Part shown: positions 1-12,500 of the stretch, in pieces
How the letters are laid out: every line of letters starts with the position of its first letter
Position numbering within the stretch: position 1 is the stretch's first letter
Source of the DNA: Synchiropus splendidus
Taxonomy: Eukaryota; Chordata; Actinopteri; Syngnathiformes; Callionymidae
Direction: 5' to 3'
Assembly: GCF_027744825.2 (NCBI RefSeq)
Contig: NC_071334.1
Span: forward strand, 38,099,937-38,163,936
Length of the DNA stretch: 64,000 nt
Notes under the pieces: model-generated
Seen by the model: only the letters and a program-made list of their open reading frames with translations
The model's database searches: none
Told to the model about the DNA's origin: nothing
Translations under genes and position numbers: made by a program

Positions 1-3000
1 CACATCAAATCTAAGCTGTCTGAAGTGTTTTTCGAAAGTTATCAACACTTGTATGTTTGGCGTTCCGAAACCCACCTTATCTCAGGCTGAAAAGCGTTTT
101 TGTGCATTGTGCCATAACTTTTCAGGGAAGCTTCAGAACATGAAATTTTAACCTCCCACTATAGCAGAAAGGGTCTTTCTAGTAGGTGCACATCAAATCT
201 AAGCTGTCTGAAGTGTTTTTCGAAAGTTATCAACACTTTTATGTTTGGCGTTCCGAAACCCACCTTATCTCAGGCTGAAAAGCGTTTTTACGCATTGTGC
301 CATAACTTTTCAGGGAAGCTTCAGAACATGAAATTTTAACCTCAAACTATAGCAGAAAGGGTATTTCTAGTAGTTGCACATCAAATCTTAGCTGTCTGAA
401 GTGTTTTTCGAAAGTTATCAACACTTTTATGTTTGGCGTTCCGAAACCCACCTTATCTCAGGCTGAAAAGCGTTTTTGTGCATTGTGCCATAACTTTTCA
501 GGGAAGCTTCAGAACATGAAATTTTAACCTCCCACTATAGCAGAAAGGGTCTTTCTAGTAGTTGCACATCAAATCTAAGCAGTCTGAAGTGTTTTTCGAA
601 AGTTATTAATACTTTTATGTTTGGCGTTCCGAAACCCACCTTATCTCAGGCTGAAAAGCGTTTTTACGCATTGTGCCATCACTTTTCAGGGAAGCTTCAG
701 AACATGAAATTTTAACCTCCCACTATAGCAGAAAGGCTCTTTCTAGTAGGTGCACATCAAATCTAAGCTGTCTGAAGTGTTTTTCGAAAGTTATCAACAC
801 TTTTATGTTTGGCATTCCGAAACCCACCTTATCTCAGGCTGAAAAGCGTTTTTGTGCATTGTGCCATAACTTTTCAGGGAAGCTTCAGAACATGAAATTT
901 TAACCTCCCACTATAGCAGAAAGGGTCTTTCTAGTAGGTGCACATCAAATCTAAGCTGTCTGAAGTGTTTTTCGAAAGTTATCAACACTTTTATGTTTGG
1001 CGTTCCGAAACCCACCTTATCTCAGGCTGAAAAGCGTTTTTACGCATTGTGCCATAACTTTTCTGGGAAGCTTCAGAACATGAAATTTAAACCTCCCACT
1101 ATAGCAGAAAGGGTCTATCTAGTAGGTGCACATCAAATCTAAGCTTTCTGAAGTGTTTTTCGAAAGTTATCAACACTTTTATGTTTGGCGTTCCGAAACC
1201 CACCTTATCTCAGGCTGAAAAGCATTTTTGTGCATTGTGCCATAACTTTTCAGGGAAGCTTCAGAACATGAAATTTTAACCTCCCACTATAGCAGAAAGG
1301 GTCTTTCTAGTAGGTGCACATCAAATCTAAGATGTCTGAAGTGTTTTTCGAAAGTTATCAACACTTTTATGTTTGGCGTTCCGAAACCCACCTTATCTCA
1401 GGCTGAAAAGCGTTTTTACGCATTGTGCCATAACTTTTCAGGGAAGCTTCAGAACATGAAATTTTAACCTCCCACTATAGCAGAAAGGGTCTTTCTAGTA
1501 GGTGCACATCAAATCTAAGCTGTCTGAAGTGTTTTTCGAAAGTTATCAAAACTTTTATGTTTGGCGTTCCGAAACCCACCTTATCTCAGGCTGAAAAGCG
1601 TTTTTGTGCATTGCGCCATAACTTTTCAGGGAAGCTTCTGAACATGAAATTTTAACCTCCCACTATAGCAGAAAGGGTCTTTCTAGTAGTTGCACATCAA
1701 ATCTAAGCTTTCTGAAGTGTTTTTCGAAAGTTATCAACACTTTTATGTTTGGCGTTCCGAAACCCACCTAATCTCAGGCTGAAAAGCGTTTTTGTGCATT
1801 GTGGCATAACTTTTCAGGGAAGCTTCAGAACATGAAATTTTAACCTCCCACTATAGCAGAAAGGGTCGTTCTAGTAGGTGCACATCAAATCTAAGCTGTC
1901 TGAAGTGTTTTTCGAAAGTTATCAACACTTTTATGTTTGGCGTTCCGAAACCCACCTTATCTCAGGCTGAAAAGCGTTTTTACGCATTGTGGCATAACTT
2001 TTCAGGGAAGCTTCAGAACATGAAATTTTAATCTCCCACTATAGCAGAAAGGGTCTTTCTAGTAGTTGCACATCAAATCTAAGCTGTCTGAAGTGTTTTT
2101 CGAAAGTTATCAACACTTGTATGTTTGGCGTTCCGAAACCCACCTTATCTCAGGCTGAAAAGCGTTTTTGTGCATTGTGCCATAACTTTTCAGGGAAGCT
2201 TCAGAACATGACATTTTTACCTCCCACTATAGCAGAAAGGGTCTTTCTAGTAGGTGCACATCAAATCTAAGCTGTCTGAAGTGTTTTTCGAAAGTTATCA
2301 ACACTTTTATGTTTGGCGTTCCGAAACCCACCTTATCTCAGGCTGAAAAGCGTTTTTACGCATTGTGCCATAACTTTTCAGGGAAGCTTCAGAACATGAA
2401 ATTTTAACCTCCCACTATAGCAGAAAGGGTATTTCTAGTAGTTGCACATCAAATCTAAGCTGTCTGAAGTGTTTTTCGAAAGTTATCAACACTTTTATGT
2501 TTGGCGTTCCGAAACCCACCTTATCTCAGGTTGAAAAGCGTTTTTACGCATTGTGCCATAACTTTTCTGGGAAGCTTCAGAACATGAAATTTTAACCTCC
2601 CACTATAGCAGAAAGGGTATTTCTAGTAGTTGCACATCAAATCTAAGCTGTCTGAAGTGTTTTTCGAAAGTTATCAACACTTTTATGTTTGGCGTTCCGA
2701 AACCCACCTTATCTCAGGCTGAAAAGCGTTTTTGTGCATTGTGCCATAACTTTTCAGGGAAGCTTCAGAACATGAAATTTTAACCTCCCACTATAGCAGA
2801 AGGGGTCTTTCTCGTATGTGCACATCAAATCTAAGCTGTCTGAAGTGTTTTTCGAAAGTTATCAACACTTTTATGTTTGGCGTTCCGAAACCCACCTTAT
2901 CTCAGGCTGAAAAGCGTTTTTACGCATTGTGCCATAACTTTTCAGGGAAGCTTCAGAACATGAAATTTTAACCTCCCACTATAGCAGAAATGGTCTTTCT

Positions 3001-3390
3001 AGTTGTTGCACATCAAATCTAAGCTGTCTGAAATGTTTTTCGAAATTTATCAACACTTTTATGTTTGGCGTTCCGAAACCTATCTTATTTCAGGCTGAAA
3101 AGCGTTTTTGTGCATTGTGCCATAACTTTTCAGGGAAGCTTCAGAACATGAAATTTTAACCTCCCACTTTAGCAGAAAGGGTCTTTCTAGTAGTTGCACA
3201 TCAAATCTAAGCTGTCTGAAGTGTTTTTCGAAAATTATCAACACTTTTATGTTTAGCGTTCTGAAACCCACCTGATCTCAGGCTGAAAAGCGTTTTTACG
3301 CATTGTGCCATAACTTTTCAGGGAAGCTTCAGAACATGAAATTTTAACCTCCCACTATAGCAGAAAGGGTCTTTATAGTAGTTGCACATC
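1..3390. repeat. Dimeric higher-order pattern (about 376 bp) in the satellite
   Basis: The first nine monomers strictly alternate between the GTGCATTG form and the ACGCATTG form (GTG at about 101, 477, 853, 1229; ACG at about 289, 665, 1041, 1417). The alternation continues with a few slips to about 3.4 kb. This is a two-monomer unit of about 376 bp, the signature of homogenisation by unequal exchange in dimer register. Confidence 0.7.
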
Positions 3391-6300
3391 AAATCTAAGC
3401 TGTCTGAAGTGTTTTTCGAAAGTTATCAACACTTTTATGTTTGGTATTCCGAAACCCACCTTATCTCAGGCTGAAAAGCGTTTTTACGCATTGTACCTTA
3501 ACTTTTCAGGGAAGCTTCAGAACATGAAATTTTAACCTCCCACTATAGCAGAAACGGTCTTTCTAGTAGGTGCACATCAAATCTAAGCTGTCTGAAGTGT
3601 TTTTTGAAAGTTATCAACACTTTTATGTTTGGCGTTCCGAAACCCACCTTATCTCAGGCTGAAAAGCGTTTTTGTGCATTGTGCCATAACTTTTCAGGGA
3701 AGCTTCAGAACATGAAATTTTAACCTCCCACTGCAGCAGAAAGGGTCTTTCTAGTAGTTGCACATCTAATCTAAGCTGTCTGAAGTGTTTTTCGAAAGTT
3801 ATCAACACTTTTATGTTTGGCGTTCCGAAGCCCCCCTTATCTCAGGCTGAAATGCCTTTTTGTGCATTGTGCCATAACTTTTCAGGGAAGCTTCAGAACA
3901 TGAAATTTTAACCTCCCACTATAGCAGAAAGGGTCTTTCTAGTAGTTGCACATCAAATCTAAGCTGTCTGAAGTGTTTTTCGAAAGTTATTGATACTTTT
4001 ATGTTTGGCGTTCCGAACCCCACCTTATCACAGGCTGAAATGCGTTTTTACGCATTGTGCCATAACTTTCCAGGGAAGCTTCAGAACATGAAATTTTATC
4101 CTCCCACTATAGCAGAAAGGGTCTTTCCAGTAGGTGCACATTAAATCTAAGATGTCTGAAGTGTTTTTCGAAAGTTATCAACACTTTTATGTTTGGCGTT
4201 CCGAAACCCACCTTATCTCAGGCTGAAAAGCGTTTTTACGCATTGTGACATTACTTTTCAGTGAAGCTTCAGAACATGAAATTTTAACCTCCCACTATAG
4301 CAGAACGGGTCTTTCTAGTAGGTGCACGTCAAATCTAAGCTGTCTGAAGTGTTTTTCAAAAGTTATCAACACTTTTGTGTTTGGCGTTCCGAAACCCACC
4401 TTATCTCAGGCTGAAAAACGTTTTTACGCATTGTGCCATAACTTTTCAGGGAAGCTTCAGAACATGAAATTTCAACCTCCCACTATAGCAGAAAGGGTAT
4501 TTCTAGTAGTTGCACATCAAATCTAAGCTGTCTGAAGTGTTTTTCGAAAGTTATCAACACTTTTATGTTTGGCATTCCGAAACCCACCTTATCTCAGGCT
4601 GAAAAGCGTTTTTGTGCATTGTGCCATAACTTTTTAGGGAAGCTTCAGAACATGAAATTTTAACCTCCCACTATAGCAGAAAGGGTCTTTCTATTAGTTG
4701 CACATCAAATCTAAGCTGTCTGAAGTGTTTTTCGAAAGTTATCAACACTTTCATGTCTGGCGTTCCGAAACCCACCTTATCTCAGGCTGAAAAGCGTTTT
4801 TGTGCATTGTGCCATAACTTTTCAGGGAAGCTTCAGAACATGAAATTTTAACCTCCCACTATAGCAGAAAGGGTCTTTCTAGTGGTTGCACATCAAATCT
4901 AAGCTTTCTGAAGTGTTTTTCGAAAGTTATCAACACTTTCTTGTTTGGCGTTCCGAAACCCACCTTATCTCAGGCTGAAAAGCGTTTTTGTGCATTGTGC
5001 CATAACTTTTCAGGGAAGCTTCAGAACATTAAATTTTAACCTCCCACTATAGCAGAAAGGGTCTTTCTAGTAGTTGCACATCAAATCTAAGCTGTTAGAA
5101 GTATTTTTCCTCAGTTATTAACACTTTAATGTTTGGCGTTCCGAAACCCACCTTATCTCAGGCTGAAAAGCGTTTTTACGCATTGTGCCATAACTTTTCA
5201 GGGAAGCTTCAGAACATGAAATTTTAACCTCCCACTATAGCAGAAAGGGTCTTTCTAGTAGGTGCACATCAAACCTAAGCTGTCTGAAGTGTTTTTCGAA
5301 AGTTATCAACACTTTTATGTTTGGCGTTCCGAAACCCACCTTATCTCAGGCTGAAAAGCGTTTTTGTGCATTGTGCCATAACTTTTCAGGGAAGCGTCAG
5401 AACATGAAATTTTAAACTCCTACTATACCAGAAAGGGTCTTTCTAGTAGTTGCACATCAAATCTAAGCTTTCTGAAGTGTTTTTCGAAAGTTATCAACAC
5501 TTTTATGTTTGGCGTTCCGAAACCCACCTTATCTCAGGCTGAAAACGTTTTTGTGCATTGTGCCATAACTTTTCAGGGAAGCTTCAAAACATGAAATTTT
5601 AACCTCCCACTATAGCAGAAAGGGTCTTTCTAGTAGTTGCACATCAAATCTAAGCTGTCTGAAGTGTTTTTCGAAATTTATCAACACTTTTATGTTTGGC
5701 GTTCCGAAACCCACCTTATCTCAGGCTGAGAAGCGTTTTTGTGCATTGTGCCATAACTTTTCAGGGAAGCTTCAGAACATGAAATTTTAACCTCCCACTA
5801 TAGCAGAAAGGGTCTTTCTAGTAGTTGCACATCAAATCTAAGCTTTCTGAAGTGTTTTTCGAAAGTTATCAACACTTTTATGTTTGGCGTTCCGAAACCC
5901 ACCTTATCTCAGGCTGAAAAGCGTTTTTGTGCATTGTGCCATACCTTTTCAGGGAAGCTTCAGAACATGAAATTTTAACCTCCCACTATAGCAGAAAAGG
6001 TCTTTCTAGCAGTTGCACATCAAATCTAAGCTGTTTGACGTTTTTTTCGAAAGTTATTAACACTTTTATGTTTGGCGTTCCGAAACCCACCTTATCTCAG
6101 GCTGAAAAGCGTTTTTACGCATTGTCCCATAACTTTTCAGGGAAGCTTCAGAACCTGAAATTTTAACCTCCCACTATAGCAGAAACGGTCTTTCTATTAG
6201 TTGCACATCAAATCTAAGCTGTCTGAAGTGTTTTTCGAAAGTTATCAACACTTTTATGTTTGGCGTTCCGAAACCCACCTTGTCTCAGGCTGAAAGGCGT

Positions 6301-6579
6301 TTTTGTGCATTGTGCCATAACTTTTCAGGGAAGCTTCAGAACATGAAATTTTAACCACCCACTATAGCAGAAAGGGTCTTTCTAGTAGTTGCACATCAAA
6401 TCTAAGCTGTCTGAAGTGTTTTTCGAAAGTTATCAACACTTTTATGTTTGGCGTGCCGAAACCCACCTTATCTCAGGCTGAAAAGCGTTTTTGAGCATTG
6501 TGCCATAACTTTTCAGGGAAGCTTCAGAACATGAAATTTTAACCTCCCACTATAGTAGAAAGGGTCTTTCTAGTAGTTG

Positions 6580-8020
6580 CACATCAAATCTAAGCTGTCT
6601 GAAGTGTTTTTCGAAAGTTATCAACACTTTTATGTTTGGCGTTCCGAAACCCACCTTATCTCAGGTTGAAAAGCGTTTTTTTATGCCATAACTTTTCAGG
6701 GAAGCTTCAGAACATGAAATTTTAACCTCCCACTATAGCAGAAAGGGTCTTTCTAGTAGTTGCACATCAAATCTAAGCTGTCTGAAGTGTTTTTCGAAAG
6801 TTATTAACACTTTTATCGTTAACACTTTTTATCGTTTTGGTGCATTGTGCCATAACTTTTCAGGGAAGCTTCAGAACATGAAATTTTAACCTCCCAATAT
6901 AGTAGAAAGGGTCTTTCTAGTAGTTGCACATCAAATCTAAGCTGTGTGAAGTGTTTTTCGAAAGTTATCAACACTTTTATGTTTGGCGTTCCGAAACCCA
7001 CCTTATCTCAGGCTGAAAAGCGTTTCTGTGCATTGTGCCATAACTTTTCAGGGAAGCTTCAGAACATGAAATTTTAACCTCCCACTATAGCAGAAAGGGT
7101 CTTTCTAGTAGTTGCACATCAAATCTAAGCTGTCTGAAGTGTTTTTCGAAAGTTATTAACACTTTTATGTTTGGTGTTCCGAAACCCACCTTATCTCAGG
7201 CTGAAAAGCGTTTTTGTGCATTGTGCCATAACTTTTCAGGGAAGCTTCAGAACATGAAATTTTAACCTCCCACTATAGTAGAATAGGTCATTCTAGTAGT
7301 TGCACATCAAATCTAAGCTGTCTGAAGTGTTTTTCGAAAGTTATCAACACTTTTATGTTTGGCGTTCCGAAACCCACCTTATCTCTGGCTGAAAAGCGTT
7401 TTTTTAGGCCATAACTTTTCAGGGAAGCTTCAGAACATGAAATTTTAACCTCCCACTATAGCAGAAAGGGTCTTTCTAGTAGTTGCACATCAAATCTAAG
7501 CTGTCTGAAGCGTTTTTCGAAAGTTATTAACACTTTTATCGTTAACACTTTTTATCGTTTTGGTGCATTGTGCCATAACTTCTCAGGGAAGCTTCAGAAC
7601 ATGAAATTTTAACCTCCCACTATAGTAGAAAGGGTCTTTCTAGTAGTTGCACATCAAATCTAAGCTGTCTGAAGTGTTTTTCGAAAGTTATCAACACTTT
7701 TATGTTTGGCGTTCCGAAACCCACCTTATCTCAGGCTGAAAAGCGTTTTTTTGTGCCATAACTTTTCAGGGAAGCTTCAGAACATGAAATTTTAACCTCC
7801 CACTATAGCAGAAAGGGTCTTTCTAGTAGTTGCACATCAAATCTATGCTGTTTGAAGTGTTTTTCGAAAGTTATTAACACTTTAATGTTTGGCGTTCCGA
7901 AACCCACCTTATCTCAGGCTGAAAAGCGTTTTTGTGCATTGTGCCATAACTTTTCAGGGAAGCTTCAGAACATGAAATTTTAACCTCCCACTATAGCAGA
8001 AAGGGTCTTTCTAGTAGTTG
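6580..8020. repeat. Tandem duplication of a four-monomer block containing truncated monomers (723-bp spacing)
   Basis: Two abnormal monomers recur together. One lost several bases after GAAAAGCG (near 6668 and 7391). The other has a rearranged segment in which TTTTATCG/TTTTTATCG copies replace part of the middle (near 6805-6840 and 7528-7563). Both pairs are 723 bp apart, which is four monomers minus the deleted bases. The rearranged monomer is about 164 bp (6763-6926). A third shortened version of the GAAAAGCG region occurs near 7740. Confidence 0.75.
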
Positions 8021-8635
8021 CACATCAAATCTCAGCTTTCTGAAGTGTTTTTCGAAAATTATCAACACTTTTATGTTTGGCGTTCCGAAACCCACCTTAT
8101 CTCAGGCTGAAAAGCGTTTTTGTGCATTGTGCCATAACTTTTCAGGGAAGCTTCAGAACATGAAATTTTAACCTCCCACTATAGCAGAAAGGGTCTTTCT
8201 ATTAGTTGCACATCAAATCTAAGCTGTCTGAAGTGTTTTTCGAAAGTTATCAACACTTTTATGTTTGGCCTTCCTAAACCCACCTTATCTCAGGCTGAAA
8301 AGCGTTTTTGTGCATTGTGCCATAACTTTTCAGGGAAGCTTCAGAACATGAAATTTTAACCTCCCACTATAGCAGAAAGGGTCTTTCTAGTAGTTGCACA
8401 TCAAATCTAAGCTTTCTGAAGTGTTTTTCGAAAGTTATCAACACTTTTATGTTTGGCGTTCCGAAACCCACCTTATCTCAGGCTGAAAAGCGTTTTTGTG
8501 CATTGTGCCATACCTTTTCAGGGAAGCTTCAGAACATGAAATTTTAACCTCCCACTATAGCAGAAAAGGTCTTTCTAGTAGTTGCACATCAAATCTAAGC
8601 TGTTTGACGTGTTTTTCGAAAGTTATTAACACTTT

Positions 8636-8639
8636 TATG
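8636..8639. other. Target-site duplication TATG, left copy
   Basis: These four satellite bases precede the TGTGGGC terminus of the first LTR and are repeated at 21891-21894, right after the final TTACA of the third LTR. The duplication corresponds to positions 52-55 of the satellite monomer. Confidence 0.85.
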
Positions 8640-9339
8640 TGTGGGCAAAAAAAACAGAACTGGACAACAAATAACGTTTGGGATCGTTTATCTATTAGAT
8701 CCTCATAGGATTTTTTACATAATAACAAAAAGATGAAGAAAATGAACCTGACACACTAAAACAAACCGGTAGTGGTATTGCAGAGGACACTTCTACAAAT
8801 TAAAACAACACAACACCACATTACACACGGAACAAATAACATATGAACACATGGACCGCTAACCTACTTCTCTTTTGTTTGAACCGCTCTGAATCTCACA
8901 CGTGTCTGCTCCCGTTCACTCTGTTAAATGAAACACACGACATGAACATGACGACACGTAACATTACGGGTAACATAGTTGAACACGCACGAAACACTCA
9001 ATTACACATAGCAAACATGAACAAAACAAAACTATCTTATCTAAACACCGTATCCCTCATATACATGTGCGTCACGCATCTGCACTCCGAAACTTCTTCT
9101 AACTAAAAATGACGATCAATATTTTGTTAAACACCTAAAATACAACATGGTTCACACATATTAATCACTTACGTTTTCTTATGATGCAGGATGACAAAAC
9201 ACTGAACACACCGACGTAGACTTCAGCACTCATTCTCTGCAGGCTGCTCAGACTGACGTAATCACGCAACACACGCACATAAGACGGTGACATCTATAAC
9301 TTTGTTAAAGTAACACTGAACATTTTCCAACTGGTTACA
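8640..9339 (-). repeat. LTR 1 of the composite element (3' LTR in element orientation)
   Basis: This is 700 bp. On the minus strand it begins TGTAACC and ends GCCCACA. I see no difference from the middle LTR. It abuts satellite on the left and a polypurine tract on the right. I find no canonical AATAAA or ATTAAA on its minus strand. Confidence 0.95.
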
Positions 9340-9350
9340 TTCTCCCCTGC
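9340..9350 (-). other. Polypurine tract, internal region 1
   Basis: Read on the minus strand, GCAGGGGAGAA lies immediately before the TGTAACC start of the 3' LTR. This is where plus-strand DNA synthesis is primed in LTR elements. It is identical in all three internal regions. Confidence 0.85.
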
Positions 9351-9537
9351 TTAACAGTCAACGTCCTCGATGACGGAGAGAGAATTCCGCAGTTCTTTTA
9401 CAGTCTCCCTAAAGAACGTTGTACCGAGATTGGCAATGATCTGGGAGACAGCTGCAGGATCAATGGATCTAGTTTCCAATACTGACTTTGGCTCATGGTG
9501 CAAGTTAGAATGCTGCCCTGCAGTAACTCTCTTACTC

Positions 9538-12500
9538 CTACGAGGAGCAGGTACAGGAAGTGACCTTGGTTTTTTCTCTCAGTTCAGGTACTGCTTCAAC
9601 TTCCAATTCCTGATCTTGAAAATCGTGACTTGGACCTTCACAAAGATCATGAGATGACTGATCTACATCACTTTGACTGTGAATATCACTTGGAACAATC
9701 ACTTCTATCACCACACCATCTTCTGCTGCATCATCAGCCACTAAATCCTGTTCTTGCACCAAAACTTTAGGTTTGTTCTCACATTCGGCATGTCTTGGCT
9801 TTGGGATCAGTTCGGGTTTTGAATCACAAGGACGAATGTCTGCTCTATGGACTCTCTTCACTGGTCCTCCCTCCAGGGGTTCCACTGTGTATGTTGTTCC
9901 CTGTACATCTACCACAACATGGGGAACCGGTTGCCAAGCATCTTGGATCTTGTTTCGACCAGGAGGTCTGTTTCTCAAGTACACAGTCTGACCCAGCTCA
10001 ACTGGCGGACAATACACTTTTTCGTTGAGCTTAGCAATTCTCTCAGCAGCTTTACGCTCACAATACTCCTTTGCTCTTGCATGGGCTTCTCTCAATCTTC
10101 TCTGATGGATCGCTAACCAGTCATGCTTAATCTCAACAGATGACTCTTGTCCAAGCAACGCATCAACAGGAAGATGAGGTTCAACTCCAAACAACAAAAA
10201 GTATGGCGAATAGCCAGTAGTGGAATGTGGCATAACATTGTAAGCATACACCAACTCTGGCAAATATTCAGGCCATTTGCGCTTCTTTTCTGCTGGAAGG
10301 GTGCGAAGCAACTCGTGTAATGTCCTGTTAAATCTTTCACATTGTGCGTTTCCTGTCGGATGATAAGGAGTAGTTCTACTCTTCTTCACTCCGTAGAGTC
10401 TACACAGCTCAGATATTACCTCACTCTCGAAATTCCTACCCTGATCAGAATGCAAACGTCCAGGTATTCCATACTTCATAAACCACTCTCTCAGCAACAC
10501 TTTTGCCGTGGTTTCTGCCTTCTGATCACGTGTCGGAAAAGCTTGCGTGAACTTCGTAAAAACATCTGTGATTACTAGTACATTTTCTCTCCCATCTGAA
10601 GCTGGATCTAGAAGAGTGAAGTCAACAGCTACTACCTCAAGTGGTCTACTGGCCAAAAATGCCTTCATTGGAGGATGGATCTTTGGATGTGGCATTTTTG
10701 TTAACACACATCTCTTTCTGAGAAGTTCTATAGTACGCTCACTGCCTTGGTGACCCATGGAATCATGGACACTTTCCAACACTCTGGATTTCAGACATTC
10801 TGGCACTATAAGTTGAAAACATTCACCATGTCTTACATCTTGAATCACCCTATAAAGAAGACCATCTTTCTCTTGAATGTGTGACCAATGTTTCAACAGC
10901 CTTAACACGGGTTTTGACAGGTCTTTTCTCTCTTTGAAATTGGGTTTTCTCTTTTTGTCCCAAAACTTTCTAAACATACTCAAAACGACGTCTTCAGATT
11001 GAAATGCATGTAACGCCTCCTTTGAGTATCCTGGTAAAGTCGGGGTATTTCCCTGACTTATCGGGTGAACTAATGGAACTCCCTTTTCCATAGCTCTCAT
11101 CTGTCTGACTTTCAGGGATTCCAATCCAGCAGTTGCTAGTTCAAGTCCAAGTGAGGTCCCTTTGGAGATCACATTACATATGGCAACACAGCCATCGTAC
11201 TCCAAATCTTCAGACTCAGGCTCCCCTGCTATTGGGTGCTTAGACAAAGCATCAGCAGCTTTATTGCTACTACCTGGACGGTACTGAACTTCAAAATCAA
11301 AAGCGGCCAGCTGTGCCATCCACCTCTGTTCTATTGCTCCCAGTTTAGCAGTATTCAAATGACAGAGAGGGTTGTTGTCCGTAATGACTGTAAACTTTGA
11401 ACCCAATAAGTAACCACGAAACTTTTCTGACACGGCCCATTTCAAAGCCAGTAGTTCAAGCTTCATGCTACTATAATTCTTGTCGTTTTTCTCAGCATTT
11501 CTCAAACGACGACTGGCATAAGCAATAACTCTCTTCCTGGATCCTTGTTGTTGGTACAACACAGCTCCTAATCCCTGATTGCTAGCATCGGTCTCAACAA
11601 TAAAAGGACTGGTGAAATCAGCAAATCCTAATATTGGAGCAGTCGTCAGTTTCTCTTTCAGCACTTCAAATGCCATTTGACACTCTGGCGTCCAAGATTG
11701 ACACATCATCTGGTTCACCTGAGATGGATATCCAGCATTTAGGCATCTGTTCACTAAGTCATGAAGTGGCCCAGCAAGTCTAGAAAAGTGTTCCACAAAC
11801 CTTCTGTAGTACCCACAGAACCCCAAAAATGATCTCAATTCCCTCAGGGTCTTGGGCACTGGCCACTGTTTAACTGCGGCTATCTTTCCTTCATCTGTCT
11901 CGATTCCTTCCGCTGAGATCTGATGTCCTAAGAAAGTGACTTTGGACTGCAAAAAATGACACTTCTTAAGTTTCACCTTCAGACCGTTGTCTCGTAACCG
12001 CTTTAAAATCACTTCCAGTCTCTCAAGATGCTCTGAGAATGTTTCAGAGAACACTAGAATATCATCCAAGTAGACCAGCATAATGTGGAAAATCAGATCA
12101 CTCATGGTAGTTTGCATTAACCGCTGGAATGTTGCAGGTCCGTTACAAACTCCCATGGGCATGCGCAAATATTCAAACAACCCAAAAGGTGTTGAAAATG
12201 CAGTTTTGCAACGATCGCTCTCCTTAACAGCCACTTGGTGATAACCACTTGCAAGATCAATTGTCGAGAAGAACTTTGAGCCTTGCAGTGCATCAAAACT
12301 CTCGTCAATCCGTGGTAACGGAAAAGCATCTTTCTTAGTCTTCTGGTTGAGTTTACGGTAGTCCACGCATAATCTGATGCTTCCATCTGTCTTCCTCACC
12401 ACCACCACAGGGGATGCATAAGAACTGGTGCTTTCCTGAATTACTCCTTTTTTTAGTAACTGTGAAATATGTTCTTTAACTTCATTGTACTGATTCGGTG

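Larger units (their letters stand above)
1..8639. repeat. 188-bp satellite array, block 1 (about 46 monomers)
   Basis: Head-to-tail tandem repeat. Taking CACATCAAAT as position 1, monomers start at 1, 189, 377, 565 and so on, giving a 188-bp period. Neighbouring copies differ at only a few sites. Recurrent variants are GTGCATTG or ACGCATTG near position 101, GCTGTCTG or GCTTTCTG near position 15, and TAGGTGC or TAGTTGC at the monomer end. Every canonical monomer carries a HindIII site inside GAAGCTTC (positions 127-134). Several monomers near 6.6-7.8 kb are shortened. The array enters from beyond the left edge and is cut at monomer position 55 by the retroelement at 8640. Length and tandem arrangement fit a centromeric or pericentromeric satellite, but that location is inferred. 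No gene is visible in it; short open frames are by-products of the repeat. Confidence 0.97.

Noticed and set aside
28..75. CENP-B box in the monomer, at TTTCGAAAG or in the complement of CGTTCCGAAACCC
   Set aside because: Both contain TTCG, but the required downstream A and CGGG positions do not match.
58..75. tRNA-like internal promoter B box (GTTCCGAAACC) suggesting a SINE origin of the satellite
   Set aside because: It has an extra base compared with a B box, and there is no matching A box at a suitable distance.
673..903. Small open frames of 60-96 codons on both strands throughout the satellite
   Set aside because: They recur with the repeat period, start and stop at variant sites, resemble no protein I know and are lost in most monomers. 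They are accidental.
1..8639. CRISPR-like regular repeats
   Set aside because: The repeated unit is the whole 188-bp monomer without unique spacers, in an animal-type sequence.
8843..9106. An 87-codon plus-strand frame in each LTR (also 15090-15353 and 21394-21657, shorter in the second element)
   Set aside because: It is antisense to the element within the LTR, has no recognisable domain and is present only because the LTRs are near-identical.
9773..10116. Overlapping plus-strand frames across gag-pol, and minus-strand frames such as 12117-12386
   Set aside because: They are shadows of the long Gag-Pol frame in other reading frames.
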